From Patella vulgata (Eukaryota > Mollusca > Gastropoda > Patellidae): DNA of 64,000 bases. Of this stretch, positions 1 to 13,100 are shown one piece after another; position 1 is the stretch's first letter; every line of letters begins with the position of its first letter. The position numbers and the translations under genes are program-made. The stretch is from assembly GCF_932274485.2 (NCBI RefSeq), contig NC_065883.2, forward strand, positions 66,941,210-67,005,209, read 5' to 3'. The notes under the pieces were generated by a model that searched no databases, had not been told where the DNA came from, and was given only the letters and a program-made list of their open reading frames with translations.

Positions 1-760
1 TTTTGAATCTGTCAAAAAGTTTTATGATTTTCATGAATCTATGCCAAGAAGTTTTATGATTTCAAGAGTTTAATTTAAGAAGTTTCATCATTTTCGTGAT
101 GTAAAGAAGTTTTATCATTTTTAGAGATTTTTAGAGTTTTAGCATTTTTTGTGAATTGATGGAAAAAAGTTTCATGATTTCACTATTCAATGTAAAGCAA
201 TTTGATGATTTGGTAAATTGATGTCAAGAAGTTTTATTATTTTAGAGAAGTTTCATTGATGTCAAAAAGTTTTATGATTTCATGAATGGCCGTTAGGAAG
301 TTTTGAGAATCTATGCAAAGAAGTTTTGTGATTTTAGAGAATTTTAGAGTTTTAGCATTTTGGTGAATTGATGCAAAAAAGTTTTATGATTTCATTATTT
401 GATGATTTGATAAATCGATGTCAAGAAGTTTTATTATTTTAGAGAATTAACAAGTTTTAGCATTTTTGTGAATCAATTTTGTAAAGAAGTTTCATCGATG
501 TCAAAAAGTTTTATGATTTCGTGAATGGATGTTACAAAGTTTTGAGAATCTATGCAAAGAAGTTTTGTGATTTTATGAATACGTACTGAAGATTTTTTTA
601 TAATTTAGTGAATCAATATCACAAAGTTGAATTATTTTTATAAATTTCATGTATTGATGTAAATCGATATCATAAGATGTAAAAAGTTTCATGATTTTGT
701 GATTCTTTACAAAAAAGTTTTATCCTTTTCCAGTCGCTGATTATTCTGTGTAATAAAATT
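1..760. repeat. AT-rich minisatellite
   Basis: Degenerate tandem units of about 30 bp built on variants of GATGTCAAGAAGTTTTATGA followed by TTTNGTGAAT. Some units are joined into higher-order blocks (compare 240-360 with 480-570). It begins before the window. Confidence 0.85.
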
Positions 761-928
761 TGGAAAAGCCATTATGACTTCTTGATTGGTTACAGAAATT
801 AACTGGTGGTGTGTTGTGATCATTCATGAACAGGAATTTTTACTGATTTCTTTCTGAATTAACCAATGAAAAAGAGGTTTAGTAAATCTTTATAATAAAT
901 TAACCAGTGAAATCATGTGACTGAATAA

Positions 929-1181
929 ATGTTTGCGAAGAAATTAGAAGATTGGAGTTATTCCCCGAGCAGCTTTTTATTTTACTGTTGTGGATTTGGG
1001 GAAAACTCAGAAGATAAAAAGCCTTCGAAAAATGTCTACGAGGAGGGGAAGGAAACGGATAAAATATTGGATAAATCTGAACGCAACTCGATTAAAAATG
1101 GATCTATATCGTCAAGTAAACATGGAATAGCAGAGACACCTAGGAGTGAAACAGCAGGCGTCGATAATCCTGGGACCAATG
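929..1181 (+). CDS. Syt14/16-like exon 1 (first visible coding exon)
   Basis: Residues 1-84 plus one base. The first Met follows an in-frame TAA directly upstream (926-928). The exon ends before GT at 1182, phase 1, and joins exon 2 as a Gly codon. It has a short hydrophobic stretch, FLFYCCGFG, with a Cys pair, then a charged region rich in Lys, Glu and Ser. In the family an N-terminal transmembrane helix comes just before such a segment. Here no full helix is present, so this may be an internal exon entered at the AG at 971-972, with the membrane exon outside the window, or it may be the start of a soluble isoform. The frame and the splice fit with exon 2 support the exon; the start is uncertain. 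Confidence 0.65.
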
Positions 1182-4100
1182 GTTTGTATTTTATTTTTGG
1201 TGATGTTGTAATTCAAATACAAGCCTGGAAATAGGTACTTATTTAAAACTTGCTTATGTTCCAAACATTTAAGTCTGGGCTATCCAATGATCTAGAGAGT
1301 TGATTATAGGCTTGTCATGTGAATAAATATGTAACAGGACGGGGTGTTATCGATTTGCACTCGAGCGGTGGGAGTGACCGACTCTTATGCAAACCGGAAG
1401 TCCAGGTTCGTATACAGGATGTCAGGTTTCTCGCGTGAACCGAAGGAAAAGAGAACACATTTATAAAGTTTCAAAGTTTTATTTCGGAAAATACAAAAAC
1501 TGAAAGACCAAAATGCGCGTTCGTAACTGTTGGTCTTCTCCCCTCCAATGGTGAACCAGCTGAAATAAAAGAACTCTGCCAAGTTCATCGACTATGTCTC
1601 TTTATCAAACAAGAAACTAAGAGTCCCGTCTACACAAAGTTCTATATCTTCCGTATGAAAACGGCCAAATAAATCAAACTTAGGAAAGATAACGATTGAC
1701 GCCTGCCTCAGTCTGAACTAATAATATTCATCCAGAGGGACGCCACAAATCTTACATCTCCCAAACGGAAGCCGTAAAATAACTAGAAACTAGAACTAAT
1801 AACTCCTCAAATAAACATAAAAATCACGGCTTGATACCTGCCTCAGCCTGAACTTCCAACATTCGTACAGAGGAAAGCAAACATATATTACATCACCCAA
1901 ACGGAACCCGTGAAATAACTAGTAACTCAAAATTCTACTAATAAATATATACATCACAGCTTGATGCCTGTCTCAGCCCGAAATTACAACATTCGCACAG
2001 AAGAAGACAACGAATCTTACGTCACCCATGAAATAACTTAGTAACTCATAACTCTACTAATAAACCAACAATTTCCCTATAGTTTGGAACGCCAGTCTTA
2101 GCCTTAAGGACTAAAGGCAAAACTCTACCCCGGAGATCGAACTTAATTGCCCCGAGCGGAATAATGGGTTATTCCTGCGGAACTTGCCGATCATCAAAGA
2201 CAAAGTCTCCCCTTGAGATGCTTACCACAGAGCGAAATAAATAATATTCCAGCTGAGGTTTGCACCCCCAACCGTTCGACTAAGACTGACTTTAAGTGGC
2301 CTTATATACCCTATCTATACGCTTTGTACTGTAGAATGCACGTGCATGAACCTTGACACGGATTTTAATCGCAATTCAGAACCCGCTCTCCCATTGGTTG
2401 ACTTGACCCACGCTATCCAATCAGAAGCTCCGAACTACCCATCTCCAGCCATTCAACAAAATGGCGGGTTTCTCTAGAATTTTCACGTGGTACGAGCGTT
2501 AATTCAAGTTTAATGTAATATAGAGCCGATAATATAAGCCATTTCTATATATGGGCAAGAATAAGGCGAGTCAAAGTTTATCTCAACGCTTATCACCTAC
2601 GAAACCCCCACAAATGTCTAAATTAAAAATTATTTATTTGAATCCAGAACAAAGACCTGCAATACGCAGATTTAGCTCTTAAATATAATGCACCTCTAAC
2701 GGAGCTAAATCGCTATTCTTTGGTACCTAGAAATGGACACAAATGGGTGACAATGCATATACTAATGTAATATGAATGTATAAACTGATTTACATACAAT
2801 CGTTTCTGTTTTTACTGAAATTTCTAATCTAATCACCTATGTTCGGCGAAATATGTAAAGAGTGCAAATTGAATGGTCGTCTTTGGCGTCTGGTTATTCC
2901 AGTCTACAACTGTAATATTCTCAATTGGGATATGTTTAGCCTCGTTTATCGAGTCATTTCATTTCACAAATGGTGCGAGAAAGCATTCTGGCACACGATT
3001 CTTGTACAAATTTTAAAATGTTCATTAGTCTTAAATATTGGATATCAGAAGCCCTACACAAAGTTCTGTATATCACTATCAGGCACCAAAATCATTATTT
3101 CCAAATGATTCTATTATATATAGAAAATACAAACTAATTTTTAGACCTATATTAATTAGATTTATACTTTTCTGCAAATCAGGTTGGACATAATGTTTTA
3201 TTTTAAGCATAAATAGGGAAATATGGCGGTGGCTCACTTACCAGGAGGTCCCATGCTTGAGCCCGGTGTTGGCTGAGAAAGTATTTAGTTGTTTAGTTAG
3301 ATGGGGCAAAAAAATGTTGGGTCCACCAGTGTACTCATTGGTGTGCATTATCAGTTGGAATTTGATGAAGAGTTGGCAGAAACACTGTTGTCCTGGCACA
3401 ATTACACACAGCTTTGTATGCCCATCATTTATATTACCCAGTTACAAGAAATGAAATGGGGTTTTAACATCCTACTATTCTGTTCGGACTGGGTTAACAA
3501 GGACTGGCATATGCCATACAGTGTGCTATGAGGGAAATTTTTCCCAGACATCAGCGCTACAGCCTACTCTTAGATGAAATTCCCACTGCCAGGGGATCTT
3601 TACTTGCATGCCAATGTTTACACGGGACTCCAGTCTTTCATCCCATCAGAACAACTATGCATTGTCCATTGCTAGGCCCTCTATCCTGCATCACTGACAA
3701 GAGGGAACCATGTGGGGAAAATACTGATGAATTTTCTCAGCCAACACAGGGATCGAACACAGTGAGCCAACATCTTACTCACTGAGCCACCTCGGCTCCC
3801 TCCTAGTTACAGGATATTTAACCCCATTTCATTTCAACATGAATAATTTATTGAATTAATGTGGTTAAATGTTCTGGGTAGACTGTGGTCCCATGGTATT
3901 TCTAATTGTTTATTTATCATTATTTGTAATTAATACTAATGGTTGACTTAATGGCAGCATTATTAAATATAATTACAGCGTCAGGAATCGAGTCAGTTTG
4001 AATGTAGGAAATGTTAATTTCTTTGTGTATTTAATTTCCCCAACGTTAATGAGAGTATTGAAGGCGTGTAGATAATTAGACATTTTGGAATGCTGCTGTG

Positions 4101-7100
4101 GACAGACACAAGAATCTTGTTTAAATATTTATTTATATATACCGAGTGGTATGAGTGGTACATATTGTTGATTTGAATAGACTCTTTGTCAAGCTGATTA
4201 AAATACAGATCCATATTTAGTTTCGTTGTTTTATACTTTCGATGGCCTACACTACATGAAGGGGGTTGGATGGCTGAATGGTTAGCGTGCGCGCGCTGTA
4301 TCATAAAGTCTGTCATTGAGTTGACTGGCGTGGTTTCGAATCCCCGGTTGTACGTGACAAGGAGTAGGGTCGCCTGTCCAACCTCGTGGGTTTTCCCCGG
4401 GTCCTCCGGTTTCCTACCATGGAAGCGAATTATTGAAATAAAATTAAACCATATGTTAGTCCCGAAATGACCTAGTTTGTGTCGAGTGGACGTTAAACCA
4501 CATTTCTCTTTCTCTCTCTCACACTACATGAAGATCTGACAAGTTATAGTGGGTGTTCACGTCAGTGGTCAAACGAACGGCTTTTGTCCCTGTCACCAGA
4601 CATTGATTAATCAATCAGTGTTGACGTTTCTAGTGGTTTACCCACAGTTCCGTGCATCAAAAGGTCAAGAACTCGTCGTAACAGACCGTTTCATTGACTT
4701 ATCCCTCACTTCAACCAAAACGGTGGAAATATAACAACTCTTCCAGATCCTAGTGTAGTAAAGACAAGTAAAACGAAATTTTGAACTATAAAAATGAAAC
4801 GAAATAGGATCAGTGTTTTAATCAGATTGACTCTTTGCAGAAGTGTATTCAAATTATTCCTTCTGGTTTTGTCAGTTATTAGCAAACCTGGAAATAATCC
4901 ACCTGTCACAAACATTGTCAGGAACAGATTAAGACTTTGTTAGGCAGGCACAAATCCGCCGATGCTTGTCATTGTGTTTGGTACACATTTGATTGTCTTT
5001 AATAAGTGTTTCCATTCTTTACCAATATCCTATTCCCAGTACAAAAAAAGATCAAATGAAACAATGGATGGTGTACAATGTCATGTATTAATGAAAACTG
5101 CAATATGTTTTGAGCAATATATAGAAGTATTTACATTTAATATAATATATTCACTACACTTAACTACACTAAATACATTACATTATTACACTAATTACAC
5201 TAAATACACTACATTAATACACTGAACACTACATTAGTTTACTATTCACTGAATTACTGGCACCTGCCGTAAAAGGGAAGTGTCCCAACTGCAATTTGTC
5301 TGAAACAATGGAGGACAGTTTATGGGAAGGGCAGATCTTGCAGCCTACTTCCATGTCAGATAAGGTCATCCGCCTGTCTCTTAAAGTAGACTAAAGTGGG
5401 TTAAAGTTTTGTTTAACAGTTATACCAATACGTCCGTCCATGTACATTGCAGTTAGTAAGATAATGCCAAATGGGGAGCGGGCTGTGTCATTTGTCAGTG
5501 AGAGGTACCCCATCCTAGTACAGTAGTACAAAAAAAAAGTTTGTGTTTTCTCTATAGGACTCCTCACAGTGGAAGCATTGTGCCTACAATACTTACATCT
5601 ATAGGCAAGACAGTAATTCAGTGGAAAGTATACTATACACCTACATTTTGTCACTAAATACACTACATTATTACACTAAATACACTACAATATTACACTA
5701 AATACACTACATTATTACACTAAATGCACTATGATATTACACTGATACATTATTACACTAACAATACATCATTACACTAAAACACTACGATATTACACTA
5801 AACACACTACGATATTACACTGATACATTATTACACTAACACTTAATTATTACACTAAACACACTCCATTATTACACTAAATACACTTAATTGTTCCACT
5901 AAATACATGTTATTATTACACTAAACACACTTCGTTATTATCCTAAATACACTACATTATTACACTTATTACACAAACTAATACATTATTACACTAAATA
6001 CACTACATTATTACACTAACTAATACATCATTACACTAACACTACAATATTACACTAATACATTATTACACTAACACTACATTATACTAACTGATACATT
6101 ATTACACTAACACTACATCATTACACTAACACTACAATATTACACTAATACATTATTACACTAACACTACATTATTACACTAACTGATACATTATTACAC
6201 TAACACTACATTATTACACTAACACTATGATATTACACTAACACTATGATATTACACTAACACTACATTATTACACAAATCACATTACAATATTACACTA
6301 ACACTAAATTATTACACTAAATACACTACATTATTACACTAACTGATACATTATTACACTAAATAGACTACGATATTACACTTACTGATACATTATTACA
6401 CTAACACTACATTATTACACTAAATACACTACAATATTACACTAACTGATACATTATTACACTAACACTAGGCTACATTATTACATCAAATACATTAAAT
6501 AATCTAATAGTGTTCTTTATGCTTGGACAATCAAGTTTAATGATATATATATTTATAATATCACATGTCTACATGTAGACTCAATCAAAATTGCAATAGA
6601 CAGGCTTACACGAAAATCATTGAACCAAGACCTCTTGCATTATTATATTAACTACTGGAAAGCATTGATTTCTGTTTTAACACAACTTTTCTTAAAGCTT
6701 GTTAAACAATGGAATATTATTGTTCAGATAAATCAATCATGTTAAAACAGCTACAAGTATCGGAAGTGCGGAGTCATGTTTTCCGTATATCGACACTAAA
6801 ACAAGTCATTGAAAACCTTTATTGATGTAACATCTGACATTTCACTGTAAAACGTGAGACGTTGCCATCATTTGTTGCCCTAAGTGTTCACATCGGTCAT
6901 TGTTGACATTTATTATGATGTCAGAACTTTGCCTAAGAGAGACAGACGATTTCGAGGACCGTGAAGAGACATAGAAGAACGTCTAAACGGAATCAATATT
7001 GAGTGTAATATCATATTCTGTTATAAAGTGGCAATAAGCTTACACCATTTGCAATAATTTGCCTTCATTATTCAGGCTTTAATCCTACTCGACCCATACA

Positions 7101-10100
7101 CGAAGCGAATTATTGAAATAAAATTGAAACATAAGATATTCCCGAAATGACTTAGTTTGTGTCGAGTGGACCTGAAACCTCATCCTCATCAATAATTTGC
7201 CTTCATTACACAGCCTTTAATCCTACTAGACCCCTACACTAAAGTGAATTATTGAAATAAAATTGAACCACTTGTTAGTCCTGAAATGACCTAGTTTGTG
7301 TCGAGTAGACATTAAATCCCATCTCTCTATGTGTCATTTTGTGTAACACAGATTTGTCTATTATAGGTTAATAAGTATAATTTGCATACAGGCACTGTTA
7401 GCCATGATTATACATGGAGTAAATAGACGTCACTACTCTTTGTCACTGGTGTGGGTGGGGGGGTGGATGGTCGAATGGTTAGCACGTGCGCTTGTATCAT
7501 ACAGTCTGTCATTGAGTCAACGGGTGGGGTTTGGATTCCCCGGTTGTACGTGACAAGGAGTATGGTCGCCTGTCCAACCTCGTGGGTTTTCTCCGGGTCC
7601 TCGGATTTCCTCCCACTGCTAAAGACCCCTAAGCGCAAGCGAATTATTGAAGTAAAATTGAACAATGTGTTAGTCCCGAAATGACCTAGTTTGTGTCATT
7701 AAACCCCATTTCTCTTTCTCTCTTTGTCAGAGACAAGAGCTTGAAACAAACCCATAACAGACCTTACAATATATGGCCCACTGTAATGAATGCACTCTCT
7801 TGCTACAATGCTGCTGGTTAGTTTCAATGTACCTCAGTAAATAGTACTCATAAGCAAGAATAGAAATGTAAACCAAAGTTGTTCCAAGAAAACTTTGGAT
7901 ACTTTACAAATACACCATTTCCATTGGCTAAGAATAATAATTTTTTTTTAGGATTTTTGCTCTTATATAGCCTACTGGGAACAAAGTTTTTATCCATAAT
8001 TTTAACATTTCTCTGTTTTTCATTTTGAGTAAAACTTTTATCACTAAATGCCTGGGACGCTTGTGGCTAACGCCCCGGATCTGTTCATTTGATCTAGTAC
8101 ATACGTTTGTTGTTTGAGATGCCTTGTGTAATTGTTTGTGTGTGGTGCAGGTCCCTGCACTTCAGGGGGGTTGGATGGCCGAATGGTTAGCATGTACCAT
8201 ACAGTCTGTCATTTGATTCCCCGGGTTTTGATTCCCCGGTTGTACGTGACCAGGAGTAGGGTCGCCTGTCCAACCTTGTGGGTTTTCTCTAGGTCTCAGG
8301 TTTCCTCCCACTGCTAAAGACCTCTACGCGCAAGCGAATGATTAAAATAAAATTGAACCATGTTTTGGTCCCGAAATGACCTAGTTTGTGTCGAGTGGAT
8401 ATTAAACCCCATTTCTCTCTCTCTCTCCCTGCACTTCATCTTCGATAGAAGGCTTCATCTCGCTTTAACTACATACATCTTGTAAAACTCGCACTTACTA
8501 CTAACACAGAATACAGTATTCATGTACGTTAATATTTTTAGGAGACATTCAGTCGAGTATGACAGTCTCAAAATGAGGGTTGATGAGAACATAAGTCACC
8601 TATAAAGGAAGTGTATATATTCTGTTGAAAGACACCAAGCGATGTTCTAGTTTCTTTCATAATCAATACCAGGTCTCGGTAGAAATCCATTAAGATATCC
8701 GGCAACCATATTATATATCATCCCGAGCGTAGTTTCGTATCGCGATCAATACTTCGCTTGTTGTCTGGCGAAATTCATTAATATCATTTTACACTGTTAT
8801 ATCACAAGTCAAATAATGATCAACCAACACATGAACCAGTACAAATAGTTTATTTATAGTTTTATTGTCTTTGATCTTGGGTCATAAAAACATCCATATA
8901 TGTATATATTTCTCTGGGAGTAGTTCAAAGGGACTCTTTTTATATTTATTTAATGGAGAATGTGTACCAAAGACCTGACGATGTTCCGATGGAACTGAAA
9001 GCGAGAGAGAGAAATGGGGTTTAACGTCCACTCGACACAAACTAGGTCTTTTCGGGACTAACACATGGTTCAATTTTATTTCAATAATTCGCTAGCGCCT
9101 TGGGGTCTTTAGCAGTGGGAGGAAACCAGAGGACCCGGAGAAAACCCACGAGGTTGGACAGGCGACCCTACTCCTTGTCACGTACAACCGGGGAATCAAA
9201 ACTCTGCCAGTTGACTCAATGACAGACCGTATGATACAGCCCTGGAACTGAAAGCACTAGCTGCATAATACTGACTTTCTTTCCTAAACATTTTAATTCT
9301 ACATTGTTATATGTTCTTATATAAACTTATTGACCTGGGTATATTAATATACATAATTTGAACAGTGTCTAGTCATTCGGATGGGATGAAAAAATGAGGT
9401 CCTGTATATTAGTACTTTTATTAGTTAGAATTTGATATAAAGCAGGGCTTATGTCGACTTTGCAACTCAGAGCAACTGCTTTCGACCACTTGCAAGATCA
9501 AATCACCAACTAAGAGCAACTGGTGCTCATGTGGACCTCGAACTTATAGCGATAACACTTAACGTGTGACTGTCAGTTTATTTATGACATGATCAACAAA
9601 ATGGCAAACACTAGAACAAGCACCTCAAGTGCATGGTCGTTCTTGTTACAATTCCATTATCTGTTCTTATATAACTGTATTGACCTAGATATATTTACAT
9701 ACAGACTTTAAGCAGCGTATAGTCGATCAGATTTTCTTAGATTAGAAGATTTTATCTTTTAGAATAGAAGGCTTTTTTTTTATATACTCAAGGGGATACT
9801 CTTTGGCTTGAGAAAATCTTCTTAACATTGACAGAACCAAGTGGGTTATTTTTTTCATATCTAAACCCAGATTAATTCTTTCCAATTACATGTACATTTT
9901 GGAAATGAAATGATCTTAAAATCTCCACTTTCCCTTTCCGATACATCACTGAAAGTTCATTAAAATGATATCAAAAAATGGAGAATCATATAAAAAAAAA
10001 ATATGTGATAACTAGCAGATGACCGGGAACTGTACAGGCTGTGCCTATGACTCTGAAACCGGAAGTGGTAGGCCACCGCCACCTGACCTATGTTACTCCC

Positions 10101-13100
10101 CAGTTGGAGCTACCCCAATACACCAAATTTCATCCTCGGGGACAGCCCAATTGTAGCCGCCAACCCTAAACAGACAAACAAATGACAGTCACAAATATTA
10201 GTATAGATATCGAGTGTTATACAGTGTGTGGGGGGTTGGATGGCTGAATGGTTAGCATGCGCGCGCTGTATCATAAAGTCTGTCTTTGAGTCGACTGGCG
10301 TGGTTTCGAATCCCCGGTTGTACGTGGCAAGGAGTAGGGTCGCCTGTCCAACCTCGTGGGTTTTCTCCGGGTCCTCCGGTTTCCTCCCACTGCTAAAGAC
10401 CCATACGCGCAAGCGAATTATGTAAATAAAATTAAACCATATGTTAGTCCCGAAATGACCTAGTTTGTGTCGAGTGGACGTTAAACCCCATTTCTCTCTC
10501 TCTCTCTCTATACAATGTGTTTGGAACGAACAATCTTTTGATTTAACATTCTGTTTCTTGTTTCAGGAACAGATGCTGACATGCCATAAAACACTATTTA
10601 ATTTCAGGAACAGTTTATATATAACAGATAAAAAAATAACACGTCTTTTAATTCAGCTTTCCGTTTGTTCTTTCAGGAACAGCATATATGATAGATGAAG
10701 ATGACACATCTAGTGACAGTGATGACGAGGTTTTAAAACATTATCAAACCTCCTTGGCACAGGGATTAAAAACCTCTGGCAGCGTTCGCAGCGCTCTGTC
10801 CAAAAAAAGTAATAAAAGCTCCAAGAGTGGAAAAAGTTCCAAAAGTAGTAAAAGTGCAAAGAGTCAAGCAACTGTCAAAAGTCTAGGTTAGTGTCTTTTA
10901 TTAGAGGCCGATATTGAAATGCTCTCTATCCTTCCGTCCATGTTTCTTGTTTTTTTGTTTTTTCAGTGATAACGTTATGAAACTTTTTAGATACATCAAC
11001 CTATTGATAATACTATGCTAAGCAGCAAAAGAAATGTCGGACCGAGACCAAATAGAGCCGATGGTTTGCGCCAGGCTTTTCTGAGAGTGTGGTTCCAGGT
11101 GCCATTGACGTTCATCAGTCGTTTGCGCTGCTGTTATTGACACTCGCGGTGGACACACCAGATACTGATGTATAGACTGTGTACAGACTCCAAACCTTCT
11201 CTAATGTCTTGGAATTGTGATGAATTAATCACAAAACTGTTCACAAAAAATTGCTTTGAACCATTTAGTAAGCCGTTTTCTAGAATGATTTGATTAAAGT
11301 GCCTCTCTGATTTTGAAATTGTACTGACGCTTTTTTTCTTTGCTGTTTAGTATATTATGTAGCTGTCCCTTTTGCTAGTTTGAAATTTCTCGGATTTATG
11401 ATATGATATACGTTTGTGTTTCCATGAAACCAAGATCTGAGACTAAATAGTTAAACATACATTATGTACCAGCTAAATCTGCCTGTTGCAGGTCTTTCTT
11501 TAGGTCTGAAATGTTATCTAAATTATTAATTAGACAACACCAAAATCAACTATAGATGCCATCAGATGGGTCGGATTTTCATTAGATTTGAATCTGATCT
11601 GCAGTTCAATGGTCTTGATGATTAACCGTAAAAATGGATAATTAAGACATCGTTTATTATCGTAACAACAGTAACAATGCCAGTCAAGGACTCGAGGCCA
11701 CAGTGTTATTAAAATGAGTATTTTTTGCCTCAGAGTGAAGTAATTTGAAATGACCTGGTTAAACCCCATGAATTCAAAGTAGATAGGCGGAAGCTTTTTA
11801 TGCATGTTACTTAGAAGTGGATATTACCATGTTAGTCTAAAAACGACTGCGGGGTGGGGGGATGCGATTGGTTAAAGCGTGTGCATTTAATCAGAAGGTC
11901 TGTCATTGAGTCAAGTGACCTGGTTTTGATTCCCCACTTGTAGTGACAAGGAGTAGGTTCGCCTTTCCAACCTTGTGGGTTTTCTGCAGGTTCCCCAGTT
12001 TCCTCCCACTGCTAAAGACCCCTACTCACAAGCGAATTATGTTAGTCCCAAAATGACCTAGTTTGTGTCGAGTGGATGTGTGACGAGACATTAAATCATA
12101 TTCTATTCAGATGAAATTATTGACTGGATGTTCACATAAATTTACATGTGTAAACTATGATTTTATTGTTGACGGAATTTACATGTGTTGACGAAATGAT
12201 CAAGCCTGAATGAACAATTATGAGATTAATAGATTTCCAGGTATGTGGCAGCTATGATTTATTATTGACTGGATGATCAAGTAGATTACTAGATTTCCAA
12301 CTATGGAAGTTGTGATTTAATTAGATATCGTGTAAGCACATGTATATAAAATATAATCAATCGTCCTACATGAATCTGTTTTTTAGTTTCAGTCAATATA
12401 ACATTATACAATATTGATCATATTTCTCTGCTAAATATTAAATATCTTAACAGGATAAACAGATGAATTTATTTCAGTTTGAGCCAATTCAAAATAGTAT
12501 TCTTTTTTTTTTATATCAGTTTAAATTAAACGTATATGTAAGAGCTATATCTGCCTTTTGCAGGTCTTTTTTTCGTCCTGAAATGTTAGACATTTATTAA
12601 CATGAAAAGACCATAATCAACTCTCGATGCCATCTTATATGTCTGATTTTCATTGGATTTGACTCCGATCAACTGTTCAAAGCCCTATGATGATCAACCT
12701 TAAAAATGGATAATCAAGACTTTGTTCATTATCGTGACAGCTGTCACAATGACAATAAGGGCTACATTGATTTTAAAATGTGAAATTTTTAGCATATTCC
12801 ATTAACATCATCTAGTTTTTAACTATTAAACTGAGAACTGCCAGCTCTTTATCTAATCTTCCATAAATTATCTTCAAAAATAAACATGGGAAATATGGCG
12901 GACAATTCAATCATGTATTGACAGATACAGCAGTATTAAGAGGTGATATTTTATAGAACTCTCATGCAAATCTTCATTATAGGTCTTCAAAGGTTTCCAT
13001 TTTCAAACTAAAGTGTTTAGTATTGTAGTATTCATTATTCATTGTCAGTTTAAATAATGGGAATTTGATGAGTCTTCTGGGTGTGGTCTAATATTAAAAA

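Larger units (their letters stand above)
1182..10676 (+). other. Intron 1 of the Syt14/16-like gene
   Basis: 9.5 kb, phase 1. It contains SINEs, a TTACACTAA minisatellite and MITEs, listed separately. Stretches with no recognised content: 3810-4248 (AT-rich), 4835-5150, 5240-5640 (partly low complexity), 6500-7048, 7730-8150, 8440-8990 and 9260-10010. No conserved open frame was seen in any of them. Confidence 0.85.

Noticed and set aside
4261-4345. tRNA-like sequences with A and B boxes
   Set aside because: They are SINE heads: joined to a SINE body, no cloverleaf of normal pairing seen, and present in many diverged copies.
4270-4470. Frames with [15 protein letters not shown]-like peptides, repeated across the window
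   Set aside because: These are translations of the SINE-A tRNA-like head and body in many copies.
5648-6490. Regular short repeats resembling a CRISPR array
   Set aside because: Units abut directly with no unique spacers, in a eukaryotic intron; it is a minisatellite.
10688-10891. A small stand-alone gene beginning at the Met at 10688
   Set aside because: The frame is continuous upstream to a good acceptor and joins exons 1 and 3 in phase; it is an internal exon.
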